NCBI GenBank assembly: GCA_016756725.1
Contig: JAESII010000010.1
Coordinates: 78,447 to 142,446 of the forward strand
Direction: 5' to 3'
Length of the DNA: 64,000 bases
From: Synergistaceae bacterium
GTDB taxonomy: Bacteria > Synergistota > Synergistia > Synergistales > Aminithiophilaceae
In this document: positions 16,053 through 24,741 of the stretch, in pieces
Position numbering within the stretch: the first letter of the stretch is position 1
Layout: the number at the start of each line of letters is the position of its first letter
Notes under the pieces: generated by a model
What the model saw: only the letters and a program-made list of their open reading frames with translations
Database searches by the model: none
What the model was told of the DNA's origin: nothing
Translations under genes and position numbers: made by a program

Positions 16053-16505
16053 ATGCGCGTCGGAGATGTGATGGACAGGGACCTGACGGCCCTGTCGGAA
16101 CATGTGGGGCTGGCGACGGCCATTGAAGTCATCTCACGCCACCGCCTCACGGGCGTTCCCGTCCTTGACGACGACGGTCGCGTCGTGGGCTTCATCAGCG
16201 AAAAGGACATCGTCAAGGCCGCCCTGCCGGGTTACTTCGAATACATTCAGGATCCCTCGTTTATCCCTGATTTCGGGCAGTTTCAGTCGCGGTTGAAAAA
16301 GATCCGCAACGAGCCTGTCAGCCGCTACATGCACCGTGATGTCATCTCCTTCACCGAGGATGACAGCGATTTCTTCGTGGCCATGACGCTGATCCGTCAC
16401 AACCTGAAGCGGGCTCCCGTCGTCCGAGAGGGCTTTCTCGTCGGTGTCGTCAACAGGACCGACCTTCTGGAGCGGATCATGGTCGCCTCCGAGGATGAGC
16501 TCTGA
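16053..16505 (+). CDS. Protein with two CBS domains
   Basis: 150 residues made of a CBS pair: VGDVMDRDLTALSE...GRVVGFISEKDIVKAAL (about 2-57) and VSRYMHRDVISFTEDD...FLVGVVNRTDLLERIM (about 89-143). Such stand-alone pairs bind adenine nucleotides or SAM and sense energy state; what this one controls is unknown. The start follows AGGAGGTG by 6 bp. It lies between the sugar kinase and the phosphatase with short spacers, so it is likely cotranscribed. Confidence 0.88.
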   Translation: MRVGDVMDRDLTALSEHVGLATAIEVISRHRLTGVPVLDDDGRVVGFISEKDIVKAALPGYFEYIQDPSFIPDFGQFQSRLKKIRNEPVSRYMHRDVISFTEDDSDFFVAMTLIRHNLKRAPVVREGFLVGVVNRTDLLERIMVASEDEL

Positions 16506-16509
16506 GACG

Positions 16510-17043
16510 ATGAACAGGCTTCTGTTCGTCTGCTCCGGTAACACCTGTCGCAGTCCCATGGCGGAGGCGATGGCCCGTTCCTTTCTCCGGAGAGAGGGTA
16601 AGGACTGTTTTTGGTCCGTCGCGTCCGCAGGCCTTGCCGCCTTCCCGGGCGACGAAGCGGCGGCTGAGGCAAGAGATGTCATGGCAGCTCGTGGCCTCTC
16701 CCTTGATGGCCATCGCTCCCGCCGCCTGTCTGTCTACGATGTCGACGAGGCGCGTTGGATCCTGACGATGACCTTCGCCCAGAGGCAGGCCGTGAGAGGA
16801 CTTTACCCCGAAGCCGAACGGCGCATCCGCCTTTTGGCCGAGGCGGCTTCCGATGAGGCCGCCTCGGTGCTTGCCCGCTATGACGAGGCTCTGAGCCAAG
16901 AAGACAGGGCGGGTGCCTCCCGCTTGGCCGCTGCCGCGGAAGTCTACGACATCCCCGATCCTTTCGGCGGTGCTGTCGACAGCTATCGCTTTGTCGCCAG
17001 CCGTCTTGAATCGCTCCTTGATCTTCTCGTCAAAAAGCTCTGA
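16510..17043 (+). CDS. Low-molecular-weight phosphatase, probable protein-arginine phosphatase (YwlE-like)
   Basis: 177 residues. The N-terminal P-loop VCSGNTCRSPMAE (C8, R14) is the low-molecular-weight phosphatase signature, and the C-terminal DIPDPFGG supplies the catalytic Asp. Residue T12 sits where tyrosine phosphatases usually have Ile or Leu; in YwlE this Thr gives specificity for phosphoarginine. Protein-arginine phosphatase is therefore favoured over tyrosine phosphatase, by inference from that residue. No McsB-like arginine kinase gene is in the window. The upstream SD is weak; ATG 16510 is the only start that keeps the P-loop at the N-terminus. Confidence 0.85.
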   Translation: MNRLLFVCSGNTCRSPMAEAMARSFLRREGKDCFWSVASAGLAAFPGDEAAAEARDVMAARGLSLDGHRSRRLSVYDVDEARWILTMTFAQRQAVRGLYPEAERRIRLLAEAASDEAASVLARYDEALSQEDRAGASRLAAAAEVYDIPDPFGGAVDSYRFVASRLESLLDLLVKKL

Positions 17044-17100
17044 GGCCTGTAATGTTTCGCCTGGCGAGGGCCGAAAAGGATAGCAGGGGGGTGCGCCTTC

Positions 17101-17583
17101 ATGGAAGAACGACTGCCTGTGCAAGAGAACCTTCGCTCTCAGGCTCAGGATGCCTATCGGCTTAATCAGATCCGGACGGCTTCGCGGGAGCAGCTGCTCC
17201 TGCTGACTTACGATATCGGTATCCGAGCCTGCGGTGCCGCTGAGAGAGCCATGGAACAGAGTGATGTGGAAGGGGTCAATGAAGAGCTCAAGCGGGCTCA
17301 GTTGGTCCTCCGGGAGCTCATGGTGACCTTGCGCCCCGAACTTGCCGGCGAGGTCGGCCCGTCGCTGATGGCCCTCTATGACTTCATGCATGGTCAGCTT
17401 GTGGCAGCTAATGTCGACAAGGACCGGGAGAAGGTTGCCACTGTGCGCCAGATGCTTGAGGAGCTCCGCTCGACCTGGCAGGAGGCTATCGCCAAGCTTC
17501 AGGCAGAACAGGTGGACAAGAACGAAAAGGAACCTCAACCACAGGTTCAAGGCAAGCCCGGAGGATTCAACTTTGCCGGCTGA
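17101..17583 (+). CDS. fliS: Flagellar export chaperone FliS
   Basis: 160 residues. FliS binds the C-terminus of flagellin in the cytoplasm and prevents its early polymerisation. The N-terminal AQDAYRLNQIRTASREQLLLLTYDIGIRACGAAERAM matches the family core (Y-x-x-x-x-I-x-T-A-x-x-x-x-L-L-x-x-L-Y-D). The all-helical body ends at about 125 and is followed by a polar tail rich in Gln, Lys and Glu. It overlaps flgN, suggesting a small flagellar chaperone operon detached from flagellin genes. Confidence 0.9.
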   Translation: MEERLPVQENLRSQAQDAYRLNQIRTASREQLLLLTYDIGIRACGAAERAMEQSDVEGVNEELKRAQLVLRELMVTLRPELAGEVGPSLMALYDFMHGQLVAANVDKDREKVATVRQMLEELRSTWQEAIAKLQAEQVDKNEKEPQPQVQGKPGGFNFAG

Positions 17584-18061
17584 TCTTGAGAAGGTCCTCC
17601 AGGATCTGCTTCGCAGAGAGACGGCCCTCTACGACGAACTCGGCCATTTGCTTGACGAAGAGGAAAGAACTGTCGTCGAAGGTGACATGGAAGCCCTTCT
17701 ACGTTGCCTTGAGGCGAAACAGACCGTCATCTCCCGGCAACAGCTTCTCCGAGAGGAGTGGGATCGGCGTTGCCGAGAGTTGGGTTGTTCCGGAAGCTCC
17801 GAGGAAGTCGCCTTTTGGGAGGGCCTTGCCGACGTCCTTGATGAAGCAGGGTATAATAGCCTTGTGGCTTCGATCCGAACCATCCGTGATATCCTATCCC
17901 GCCTGATGAAGCGCGAGGAGAAGGTGCAGCAGCTTCTGGAGGAACAGCTCAAGGAGCTCCGTGGCCAGCTTCTCCAGCTTCAGCGAGGCAAAGAGGCCTT
18001 TGCCGGGTATGTCCGGGCGGGATCCTTAGGTCCCACAAAGGGGGACGGGATGAGGCGATGA
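17573..18061 (+). CDS. flgN: FlgN-like flagellar chaperone
   Basis: 162 residues from TTG 17573, which has GGAGG (17560-17564) 8 bp upstream and overlaps the end of fliS by 11 bp. It is almost entirely helical with coiled-coil heptads (LRRETALYDELGHLLDEEERTVVEGDMEALLRCLEAKQ), the pattern of the FlgN family that escorts hook-filament junction proteins FlgK and FlgL to the export gate. Sequence similarity in this family is weak, so the call rests on pattern plus the fliS neighbour. It overlaps the next gene by 4 bp. Confidence 0.75.
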   Translation: MPADLEKVLQDLLRRETALYDELGHLLDEEERTVVEGDMEALLRCLEAKQTVISRQQLLREEWDRRCRELGCSGSSEEVAFWEGLADVLDEAGYNSLVASIRTIRDILSRLMKREEKVQQLLEEQLKELRGQLLQLQRGKEAFAGYVRAGSLGPTKGDGMRR

Positions 18062-19146
18062 GGCACCGTATGACGAAGAGAGTCCTTTCAGCTCTCCTCG
18101 TTCTCTGTCTCTTCACGGCGGGGGTGGCCATGGCCACCCCCGCCGTTGCTGAAGATACCCGGGAACGGGAGATCGCTTTAGGAGAGAAGACGGCAGCCAA
18201 GATCGAAGAGCGATGGCCAGCCGTGGCTGACCCGGTACGCACGGCCCGCCTGGAGATGATTCTCTCCAGGCTCGTCGTTCATGCCGAACGGGATCTGCCC
18301 TTTCAGATCCGTCTTCTAGAGGCAGATCACCCCAACGCCTTTTCACTTTCCGGCGGTATCCTCTACGTGACGACGGCTATGCTCGATTTCGTCAAAAGCG
18401 ATGCCGAACTGGCCGGTCTCGTCGCCCATGAGATGGCTCATGCTGAAAGAAAGCACGTCCTTGTCCAGGTTGCACGAAACCAGAAACTATCCGTTCTCGG
18501 TCTTGCCGTGGCCGTCGCTACGGGAGGGACCATGGGGGCCCTGCTCGCTGCCAATCTAGCCCAGGTAGCCGTGATGAACGCCTACAGCCGTGATCTGGAA
18601 GAGGAGGCCGATCTGAGGGGGCTGGCTCTCGTCCATAGTGCCGGTTATCCTCCGGCGGGCATGCTCACCCTCCTCGAGCGGCTCCAGGAGGAGGAACTCC
18701 GCCGACCCTGGGTCGATCCGGGGATTTACCAGACCCATCCCGATTACCGCGATCGCATAGCCTACCTGGCGAAGATGATCCGCGATCAGGGATGGCCTCT
18801 TCACCGCAAGGAGGCCCTCAACGCTCTCCGTCCTGACCTCGTCGTCGAAGGAGGCGAACTGGTCCTTACCCTTGACGGAGTCACTCTCTGTCGCGTCTCG
18901 GAAGGGGAGCAGAACAGGGACTGTCTTCAGAATATGATAGGATCACTTCGGCGGTCCCTGCAGCTCGAGACGGCTCCTTTTGAAATCAGAACGGGCCGGA
19001 CCGACGAGGGTAAACCTTACCTGGCCCTCGCCAATGACCGTTCCCTCATGCCCGAAGAAGTCGATCCCGAAGTTTTCCGTCGGGCTCTCATCGAAGTGCT
19101 CACTCTGGCCAAGAGCCGCCATCCTGTCGCCAATTACCTCTATTGA
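18058..19146 (+). CDS. Exported M48-family zinc metallopeptidase (BepA/LoiP-like)
   Basis: 362 residues with a signal peptide (basic start, hydrophobic SALLVLCLFTAGVAMA, likely cleavage near residue 31). The catalytic HEMAH (124-128) and downstream SRDLEEEAD (177-185, third zinc ligand E181) define M48. The family degrades misfolded envelope proteins in the periplasm. A C-terminal domain of about 110 residues follows without a recognised fold. The codons for about residues 20-30 lie in a perfect 32-bp palindrome (18115-18146). It overlaps flgN by 4 bp. Confidence 0.88.
   Translation: MRHRMTKRVLSALLVLCLFTAGVAMATPAVAEDTREREIALGEKTAAKIEERWPAVADPVRTARLEMILSRLVVHAERDLPFQIRLLEADHPNAFSLSGGILYVTTAMLDFVKSDAELAGLVAHEMAHAERKHVLVQVARNQKLSVLGLAVAVATGGTMGALLAANLAQVAVMNAYSRDLEEEADLRGLALVHSAGYPPAGMLTLLERLQEEELRRPWVDPGIYQTHPDYRDRIAYLAKMIRDQGWPLHRKEALNALRPDLVVEGGELVLTLDGVTLCRVSEGEQNRDCLQNMIGSLRRSLQLETAPFEIRTGRTDEGKPYLALANDRSLMPEEVDPEVFRRALIEVLTLAKSRHPVANYLY
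18115..18146. repeat. Perfect 32-bp palindrome inside the M48 peptidase signal-peptide codons
   Basis: Bases 18115-18130 are the exact reverse complement of 18131-18146 (arms begin ACGGCGGGGG and end CCCCCGCCGT, centre CCATGG). In RNA it would form a stem of about 14 GC-rich pairs with a 4-nt loop, 58 nt after the start codon. Confidence 0.95.
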
Positions 19147-19195
19147 CTGTTGCTTCCCCTGCGGACTTCTCCCATTGCCTGAGGAGGGTTTTTCG

Positions 19196-21022
19196 ATGCT
19201 TGTCTCCCTATACCGACGCTACCGTCCCCAGTTCTTCGCCGACGTCGTCGGCCAGGAGCCGGCAGTTGCCGTCCTTCTCGAAGGACTGCGCTCTTCCCGG
19301 ACGGGCCATGCCTATCTTTTTTCCGGTCCCCGCGGCAGCGGGAAGACCTCGCTCGCTCGCCTGTTGGCGAAGGCCGTCAACTGCACAAAACGAAGCGAAG
19401 AGGGCGAACCCTGCGGCGCCTGCTCCAGCTGCCGGGCCATTACCGATGGCGAAAGCCTGGACGTCATGGAAATTGACGGGGCCTCCAACAACGGAGTCGA
19501 AGAGGTCCGCGAACTCAAGGCCAAAGTTGCCCTCGCCCCCTTCTCGTCGCCCTTCAAGGTCTATATCATCGACGAGGTACACATGCTCTCAACGGCCGCC
19601 TTCAACGCCCTGCTCAAGACCTTGGAGGAGCCGCCGGCTCATGTCCTTTTCATTCTCGCCACGACGGAGCCGCAGAAGGTCCCCGTCACGATCCGCTCCC
19701 GCTGCCAGCATATTCCCTTTCGGAGGATAGCGGTTCCCGCCATCATCGAACGGTTGCGGCATGTCTGTGAAGCCGAAGGTGTCGAAGCCGCTGAGGAGGC
19801 CCTCTGGGAGGTGGCCCGCCAGGCCGACGGGGCTCTCCGCGACGCGCTCTCCCTGTTGGAGCAGGCCCTTTCCCTCGGACGGGGGAGCCTCACCCTCGAC
19901 GGCGTCCGGGCTCTTTCGGGCGGGGGAACTCGGGCCGATCTCGAGAGCTGGGGCCGTCATCTTTGCGACGACCCCCTTGCCGCCGATATCCTTCTGCGAA
20001 GCATGCTCGCTTCGGGGGTCTCTCCGGAACGTCTCCTCGACGGTGCCTTTCTGCTTTTTCGCGATCTCTGGATCGCTCATCGTTGGGGACAAAAGGCTCT
20101 TGACGGTCTCGATCTGGCTCCGGCAGAGAAGGAGACCCTCCTCCGTGACGCACCGCGATGGACGGCAGGAGAACTGTGGAAGGCGATGAGGCTCTGTCAG
20201 GGACTAATGGGTCGGGCACGCCTGGGGCTCCGGGCCGATGTCCTGGCCGGCCTGCTTTCGGTATCCCTGGCCGGAGTTTCCGGAGAGCCCTCTGACAAGG
20301 AGGTCTCCCTTCCGGCAAAGGAAGAAAAAGGGGATCATCCGGTTTCGACACCGCTCGTTGTCTCCTCTGGGGCGGAGCGGGGAGAGGCTGCGGCGTTTGC
20401 CAAGCCGTTCCCTACACGGGCCCGACAGCAAAAAAGGCCGGATCATCCGGACCTCACGTCAAAGGCAGCTCCCGCTGGAGACGGTACCGTCCAGGCCTTT
20501 TTTGCCGCTGTGGCCGAGCGTGATCTCGCTCTTGCTGCCTCATTACTGCATGGCGAGGTTGTCGTCGAAGAGGGTGTCCTCGAGATACGCGCCCCCTCGG
20601 ATCAGCCTTTCCCCTTCTTTCTGCTGACCAGTCGCCGGGGCATTTACCAACTCACGATGGCCCTCCTCGATTCGGGCTTCACCGGTGGTCGCCTGATGGC
20701 GAAGGGCACAATCCAGGACCTCGCTCCCGATCACCCCCCCGAAGACGGGGAAGAGGTCAGTCCTTTCCTCTTCCCCGGTCATCGGCCCTCAGGGGAGAAT
20801 GGGCAGGGAAGCCTTCTGAAAGAGGGGCAGGACCAGGGACACGGAGAGGATCTTACGGATAAGACGGAGAAAGAAGCTCGACCATCGGTGGTGACGGCCG
20901 AGGTCGAGCGGGTCCTGCGGTGGACCGGGGGTGATCTGCTTCTTGTCAAGGAAGAGAAGAATGACGACGGCGATCGATTGGTCAAACGTGATTCTCTCGA
21001 CGAGGAGGCCGATCTGGAATGA
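19196..21022 (+). CDS. dnaX: DNA polymerase III subunits tau/gamma
   Basis: 608 residues from ATG 19196, which has GAGGAGGG (19181-19188) upstream and starts with the conserved LYRRYRPQFFADVVGQ. It is the clamp-loader ATPase. Walker A is GPRGSGKTS (44-52), the zinc site is C63, C73, C76 and C79, Walker B is IIDEVH (124-129) and the sensor is SRC (168-170). The AAA+ part and collar end near 360, followed by a low-complexity linker and a C-terminal domain (about 425-500) that would bind the polymerase in the tau form. No canonical A-AAA-AAG slippery heptamer was found, so a shorter gamma form is not predicted. It overlaps dnaE by 4 bp. Confidence 0.95.
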   Translation: MLVSLYRRYRPQFFADVVGQEPAVAVLLEGLRSSRTGHAYLFSGPRGSGKTSLARLLAKAVNCTKRSEEGEPCGACSSCRAITDGESLDVMEIDGASNNGVEEVRELKAKVALAPFSSPFKVYIIDEVHMLSTAAFNALLKTLEEPPAHVLFILATTEPQKVPVTIRSRCQHIPFRRIAVPAIIERLRHVCEAEGVEAAEEALWEVARQADGALRDALSLLEQALSLGRGSLTLDGVRALSGGGTRADLESWGRHLCDDPLAADILLRSMLASGVSPERLLDGAFLLFRDLWIAHRWGQKALDGLDLAPAEKETLLRDAPRWTAGELWKAMRLCQGLMGRARLGLRADVLAGLLSVSLAGVSGEPSDKEVSLPAKEEKGDHPVSTPLVVSSGAERGEAAAFAKPFPTRARQQKRPDHPDLTSKAAPAGDGTVQAFFAAVAERDLALAASLLHGEVVVEEGVLEIRAPSDQPFPFFLLTSRRGIYQLTMALLDSGFTGGRLMAKGTIQDLAPDHPPEDGEEVSPFLFPGHRPSGENGQGSLLKEGQDQGHGEDLTDKTEKEARPSVVTAEVERVLRWTGGDLLLVKEEKNDDGDRLVKRDSLDEEADLE

Positions 21023-24000
21023 AACACCCCTTTGTTCACCTTCACGTCCACAGTGAATACAGCCTGCTCGACGGGGCCATCCATTGCTCAGATCTGGCGG
21101 CTCAGGCAGCTCAGTGGGAGATGCCGGCTGTAGCCGTCACTGACCACGGCGCCATGTTCGGCGCCGTCGAGCATTACGAGGCCTGCCGGAAGGCAGGCGT
21201 CAATCCCATCATCGGCTGCGAAATCTATGTCGATCCCGAAGGACACCGGAGCCGCGACAAGCGAGGCCGAAATTACCACCTCTGTCTCTGGGCCGCTGAC
21301 CAGGAGGGCTACAGGAATCTGGTCAAACTCGTCTCCATCGCCAACACCGAGGGGTTCTACTACAAACCCCGCATTGATCACGACCTTCTGGCCCGTCATG
21401 CCAAGGGACTCATCGTCGGTTCAGCCTGCCTGGCCGGCGAGATCCCATCCCTCCTTCTTGAAGGGGACAGAGACGGTGCCGTCGAACGGGCACTGCTTTA
21501 TCGGGATATCGTCGGTGAAGGCAACTTCTATCTCGAGGTGATGCACAACACGATTCCTCAACAGGCTCTGGCCAACAAGGAACTGGTTGAGATCTCCCGC
21601 CGGACCGGTATCCCTCTCATCGCCACCAACGACGCTCACTACCTGCGTCGGGAAGATGCGACCTGGCATGACGTGCTGCTGTGCATTCAGACCAACGCCA
21701 CCGTCGATCAGCAGGACCGGTTCCGTTTCGAAAGTGACGATTTCTATCTTCGTTCCCCGGAAGAGATGTGGCAGCTCTTCGGTTCCGAGATTCCCGAAGC
21801 GCTGACCAACACCGTCGAGATCGGCAACCGCTGCAACGTCGAGTTCACCTTCGGCCAGTACCAGTTTCCCCTCTTCGAAGTTCCCGAAGGGCACACCCTG
21901 GAGACTTACCTGGAACATTCGGCCTGGGAAGGGCTTCGCTCCCGCTTCAAGGGACGGGAGATCCCCGATGTCTACGGGGAGCGTCTCAACTACGAGCTGG
22001 GAGTCATCAAACAGATGGGGTTTGCCGGCTACTTCCTCATCGTCGCCGACTTCATCAACGCCGCCAAGGATCGAGAGATTCCCGTCGGCCCCGGCCGCGG
22101 TTCGGCTGCAGGTTCCCTCGTGGCCTACGCCATGAGAATCACTGAGATCGATCCCCTGCCGCACCATCTACTCTTCGAGCGGTTCCTCAACCCAGAGCGT
22201 ATCTCCATGCCTGATGTCGACACCGACATTTCCGACAAGGGACGGGATGAGGTGATCCGCTACGTCGTCGAGAAATACGGCAAGGAAAAGGTCTCTCAGA
22301 TCATCACCTTCGACAGGATGAAAACCAAGGCCGCCATCCGGGATGTGGGGCGTGCCCTTGCCATGCCCTATCCCGATGTGGACCGTGTGGCCAAGCTTGT
22401 CGCAGAAGGGGTTAAATCCGTCGGCGACGCTCTCGAGCAGTCCGACGACCTGCGACGTCTCAAGAAGGAAGATCCCGCCGTGTCCCGGCTTCTCGACATC
22501 GCCGCCAAGGCGGAGGGCATCGTCCGTCACTGTTCCCAGCACGCTGCCGGCGTCGTCATCGCTCCCAATCCGCTGGAGGAGATTCTCCCCATCAAGAGGC
22601 TCAGTGACGACACGGTGGTGACCCAGTTCTCCATGGAACCTGTCGAGAAGCTGGGGCTGGTGAAGATGGACTTTCTGGGACTGAAGAACCTCTCTCTCAT
22701 CGAGAGTTGCCTTCGCAACATCGAGGGGAACGGCAAGGGCCGGATTTCCCTCCTCGATCTGGCCCTGGATGATCCCAGAACCTACGAGCTCCTTCAGCGG
22801 GGCGACACGATGGGTGTCTTCCAGCTTGAATCGGCGGGGATGAGGCAGCTACTGAAACGGCTCAAGCCGGACTGTTTCGCCGACCTTGTGGCGGTCCTCG
22901 CCCTCTATCGCCCCGGCCCCCTGGGAAGCGGCATGGTCGATCAGTACATCGAGAGAAAACACGGGAGGGCCCCCGTCGAATATCTCCATCCTGAACTGGA
23001 GGAGGTCCTCAAGGAGACTTACGGCGTCGTCCTCTACCAGGAGCAGATCATGCAGATCGCCGCTCGGCTGGCCGGTTACAGCCTAGGCGAGGCCGACCTT
23101 CTCCGCCGGGCCATGGGTAAGAAGAAGGCCGACGTCATGGCCTTGCAGAGGGACAAGTTCGTCTCCGGCTGTGAGTCGCGCGGCGTGGCCAAGACGAAGG
23201 CAGAGGAGATCTTCGACATCGTCCAGGTCTTTGCCGGATACGGGTTCAACAAGTCCCACAGTGCCGCCTACGCCCTCATCAGTTACCAGACGGCCTACCT
23301 CAAGGCCAATTATCCCGTCGAGTTTCTCGCGGCCTTTCTCTCCAATCAAATCGGGTCCAAGATGGACGTTCTGGCTCGGTACGTGAAAGAAGTGCGCAAT
23401 GCCGGGATTGAGGTCCTTCCTCCTGACGTCAACGAATCTAAGGCCGATTTCACCGTCATCGGCGACGTCATCCGCTTTGGCCTTTCAGCAGTCTCCAAGG
23501 TCGGTGGTGGCGCTGTCGAAGCCATTCTGGAGGCACGGGAAGAAAAGGGGACCTTTCGCTCTCTCTGGGATTTTCTTACCAAGATCGACCTGAGGGCCGT
23601 CAACCGGGCCGTTGTGGAGAATCTCATCAAGGTTGGGGCCTTTTCGGCCCTGCCCGGCAACCGGCGCCAGAAAATGGAGGTTCTGACGGGATTCATCGAG
23701 ATGGCTCAGCGTCGACATGCCGATCAGAATCAAGGCTCTCTGTTCGGTGCCGTCGCCATGGCGGAGGAAGAGGATCCGCCCTTTCCTGACGTCGAGGACT
23801 ATGGTCCCCAGGAAAAACTCGAACTCGAATTCGAGGCCGTGGGGATCTATATTTCCGGCCATCCCCTCGATCGCCACGCCGACCGCTTGAGCCGCTTCAC
23901 GAACTGCTCCATTGCCGACCTTGCCTTCTGGCAGTCCGAAGAGGTTCCCGCCGTTGCGGGGGGATTAGTCACGTCCGTCAAGGAAAGATATACTAGACGT

Positions 24001-24429
24001 GGAGATTCCATGGGCGTCCTCGAAATGGAGGACGGCGAGGGAAAGGTCGAAGTCGTCTCCTTTCCCCGTTCCTGGCCTCAGGTGAAGGGACTTGTCTCAG
24101 TTGGTGACGTCATCGTCGTCAGGGGTAGGCTTCAGGATCGTGGCTCGCTCAGTCTCATCGCCGATTCCATTCTTCCCCTCGACGTCGCTGAAAAGGAAAC
24201 GCCACCATGGCTGAGGATACGCCTGGCACCGGCGCAAGTGGAAGACCGCTACATCAAGGAGTTCTTCCGTGAACTCAAGGGATTTCCCGGACGATCGCCG
24301 GTGCTTCTTGAGATCGTTGCCCCCGGAGGAACGGCCCTCATCAGCCTGAGGGATCTTCGCGTCAATGCCGAAGCTCCCCTCAAAGAACGTCTGGACCTGG
24401 TTTGTCAGGGAGCTGTGGAAATCCTGTAG
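21019..24429 (+). CDS. dnaE: DNA polymerase III alpha subunit
   Basis: 1136 residues, the replicative polymerase of the DnaE1 type. The PHP domain starts with FVHLHVHSEYSLLDGA; the palm carries GPGRGSAAGSLVAY and the catalytic acidic cluster PDVDTD (D399, D401, D403), and KMDFLGLKNL supplies the third acidic residue. Helix-hairpin-helix and OB-fold regions follow (the OB near 980-1060). It starts inside the dnaX stop (ATGA), so tau and alpha are translationally coupled. Confidence 0.97.
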   Translation: MKHPFVHLHVHSEYSLLDGAIHCSDLAAQAAQWEMPAVAVTDHGAMFGAVEHYEACRKAGVNPIIGCEIYVDPEGHRSRDKRGRNYHLCLWAADQEGYRNLVKLVSIANTEGFYYKPRIDHDLLARHAKGLIVGSACLAGEIPSLLLEGDRDGAVERALLYRDIVGEGNFYLEVMHNTIPQQALANKELVEISRRTGIPLIATNDAHYLRREDATWHDVLLCIQTNATVDQQDRFRFESDDFYLRSPEEMWQLFGSEIPEALTNTVEIGNRCNVEFTFGQYQFPLFEVPEGHTLETYLEHSAWEGLRSRFKGREIPDVYGERLNYELGVIKQMGFAGYFLIVADFINAAKDREIPVGPGRGSAAGSLVAYAMRITEIDPLPHHLLFERFLNPERISMPDVDTDISDKGRDEVIRYVVEKYGKEKVSQIITFDRMKTKAAIRDVGRALAMPYPDVDRVAKLVAEGVKSVGDALEQSDDLRRLKKEDPAVSRLLDIAAKAEGIVRHCSQHAAGVVIAPNPLEEILPIKRLSDDTVVTQFSMEPVEKLGLVKMDFLGLKNLSLIESCLRNIEGNGKGRISLLDLALDDPRTYELLQRGDTMGVFQLESAGMRQLLKRLKPDCFADLVAVLALYRPGPLGSGMVDQYIERKHGRAPVEYLHPELEEVLKETYGVVLYQEQIMQIAARLAGYSLGEADLLRRAMGKKKADVMALQRDKFVSGCESRGVAKTKAEEIFDIVQVFAGYGFNKSHSAAYALISYQTAYLKANYPVEFLAAFLSNQIGSKMDVLARYVKEVRNAGIEVLPPDVNESKADFTVIGDVIRFGLSAVSKVGGGAVEAILEAREEKGTFRSLWDFLTKIDLRAVNRAVVENLIKVGAFSALPGNRRQKMEVLTGFIEMAQRRHADQNQGSLFGAVAMAEEEDPPFPDVEDYGPQEKLELEFEAVGIYISGHPLDRHADRLSRFTNCSIADLAFWQSEEVPAVAGGLVTSVKERYTRRGDSMGVLEMEDGEGKVEVVSFPRSWPQVKGLVSVGDVIVVRGRLQDRGSLSLIADSILPLDVAEKETPPWLRIRLAPAQVEDRYIKEFFRELKGFPGRSPVLLEIVAPGGTALISLRDLRVNAEAPLKERLDLVCQGAVEIL

Positions 24430-24459
24430 GTTTTCTGATAACGGGAGGGGAGGATCTGC

Positions 24460-24741
24460 TTGAAGGAAAATGCCGCACCAAAGGGTCCGATCAGCAGTGA
24501 CGTCGTCGTCGTCAAGGCCCTGGAGGATGGCGTGACGGTCATCGGCTTGACCCGGGGTCATGAGACCCGTTTTGCCCATTCGGAGAAGCTCGATGAGGGA
24601 GAGGTCTGGATCTCCCAGTTCACGGAGCTGACGTCGGCCATGAAGGTGAGGGGCCGAGCGGAAATTCTCACTCCCCACGGGCTAGTCGTCAGCGGACGCC
24701 CCGGAAAGGGAGGAGGCAAGAAGGACCATGAGGAAGGTTAA
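24460..24741 (+). CDS. mtrB: TRAP, tryptophan RNA-binding attenuation protein
   Basis: 93 residues starting at TTG with GGGAGGGGAGG 7 bp upstream. Residues 15-78 match Bacillus TRAP closely ([42 protein letters not shown]). TRAP forms an 11-subunit ring; with tryptophan bound it wraps trp leader RNA at GAG/UAG repeats and causes early termination. The RNA-contact residues K37, K56 and R58 of Bacillus correspond to K43, K62 and R64 here, and the tryptophan-pocket threonines correspond to T31 and T36. About 12 N-terminal residues and a basic/glycine C-terminal tail extend the core. The gene overlaps pyk by 14 bp. No trp genes are nearby. Confidence 0.95.
   Translation: MKENAAPKGPISSDVVVVKALEDGVTVIGLTRGHETRFAHSEKLDEGEVWISQFTELTSAMKVRGRAEILTPHGLVVSGRPGKGGGKKDHEEG

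Noticed and set aside
17849..17856. TATAAT inside flgN
   Set aside because: The nearest TTG-type -35 candidates are at about 20 or 8 bp, and the site lies inside a coding region.
20320..20440. Possible dnaX programmed frameshift at A-runs (GAAAAAGGGG near 20326 and six A at 20430-20435)
   Set aside because: Neither fits the X-XXY-YYZ heptamer in the reading frame, and the A-runs are shorter than those used for transcriptional slippage.
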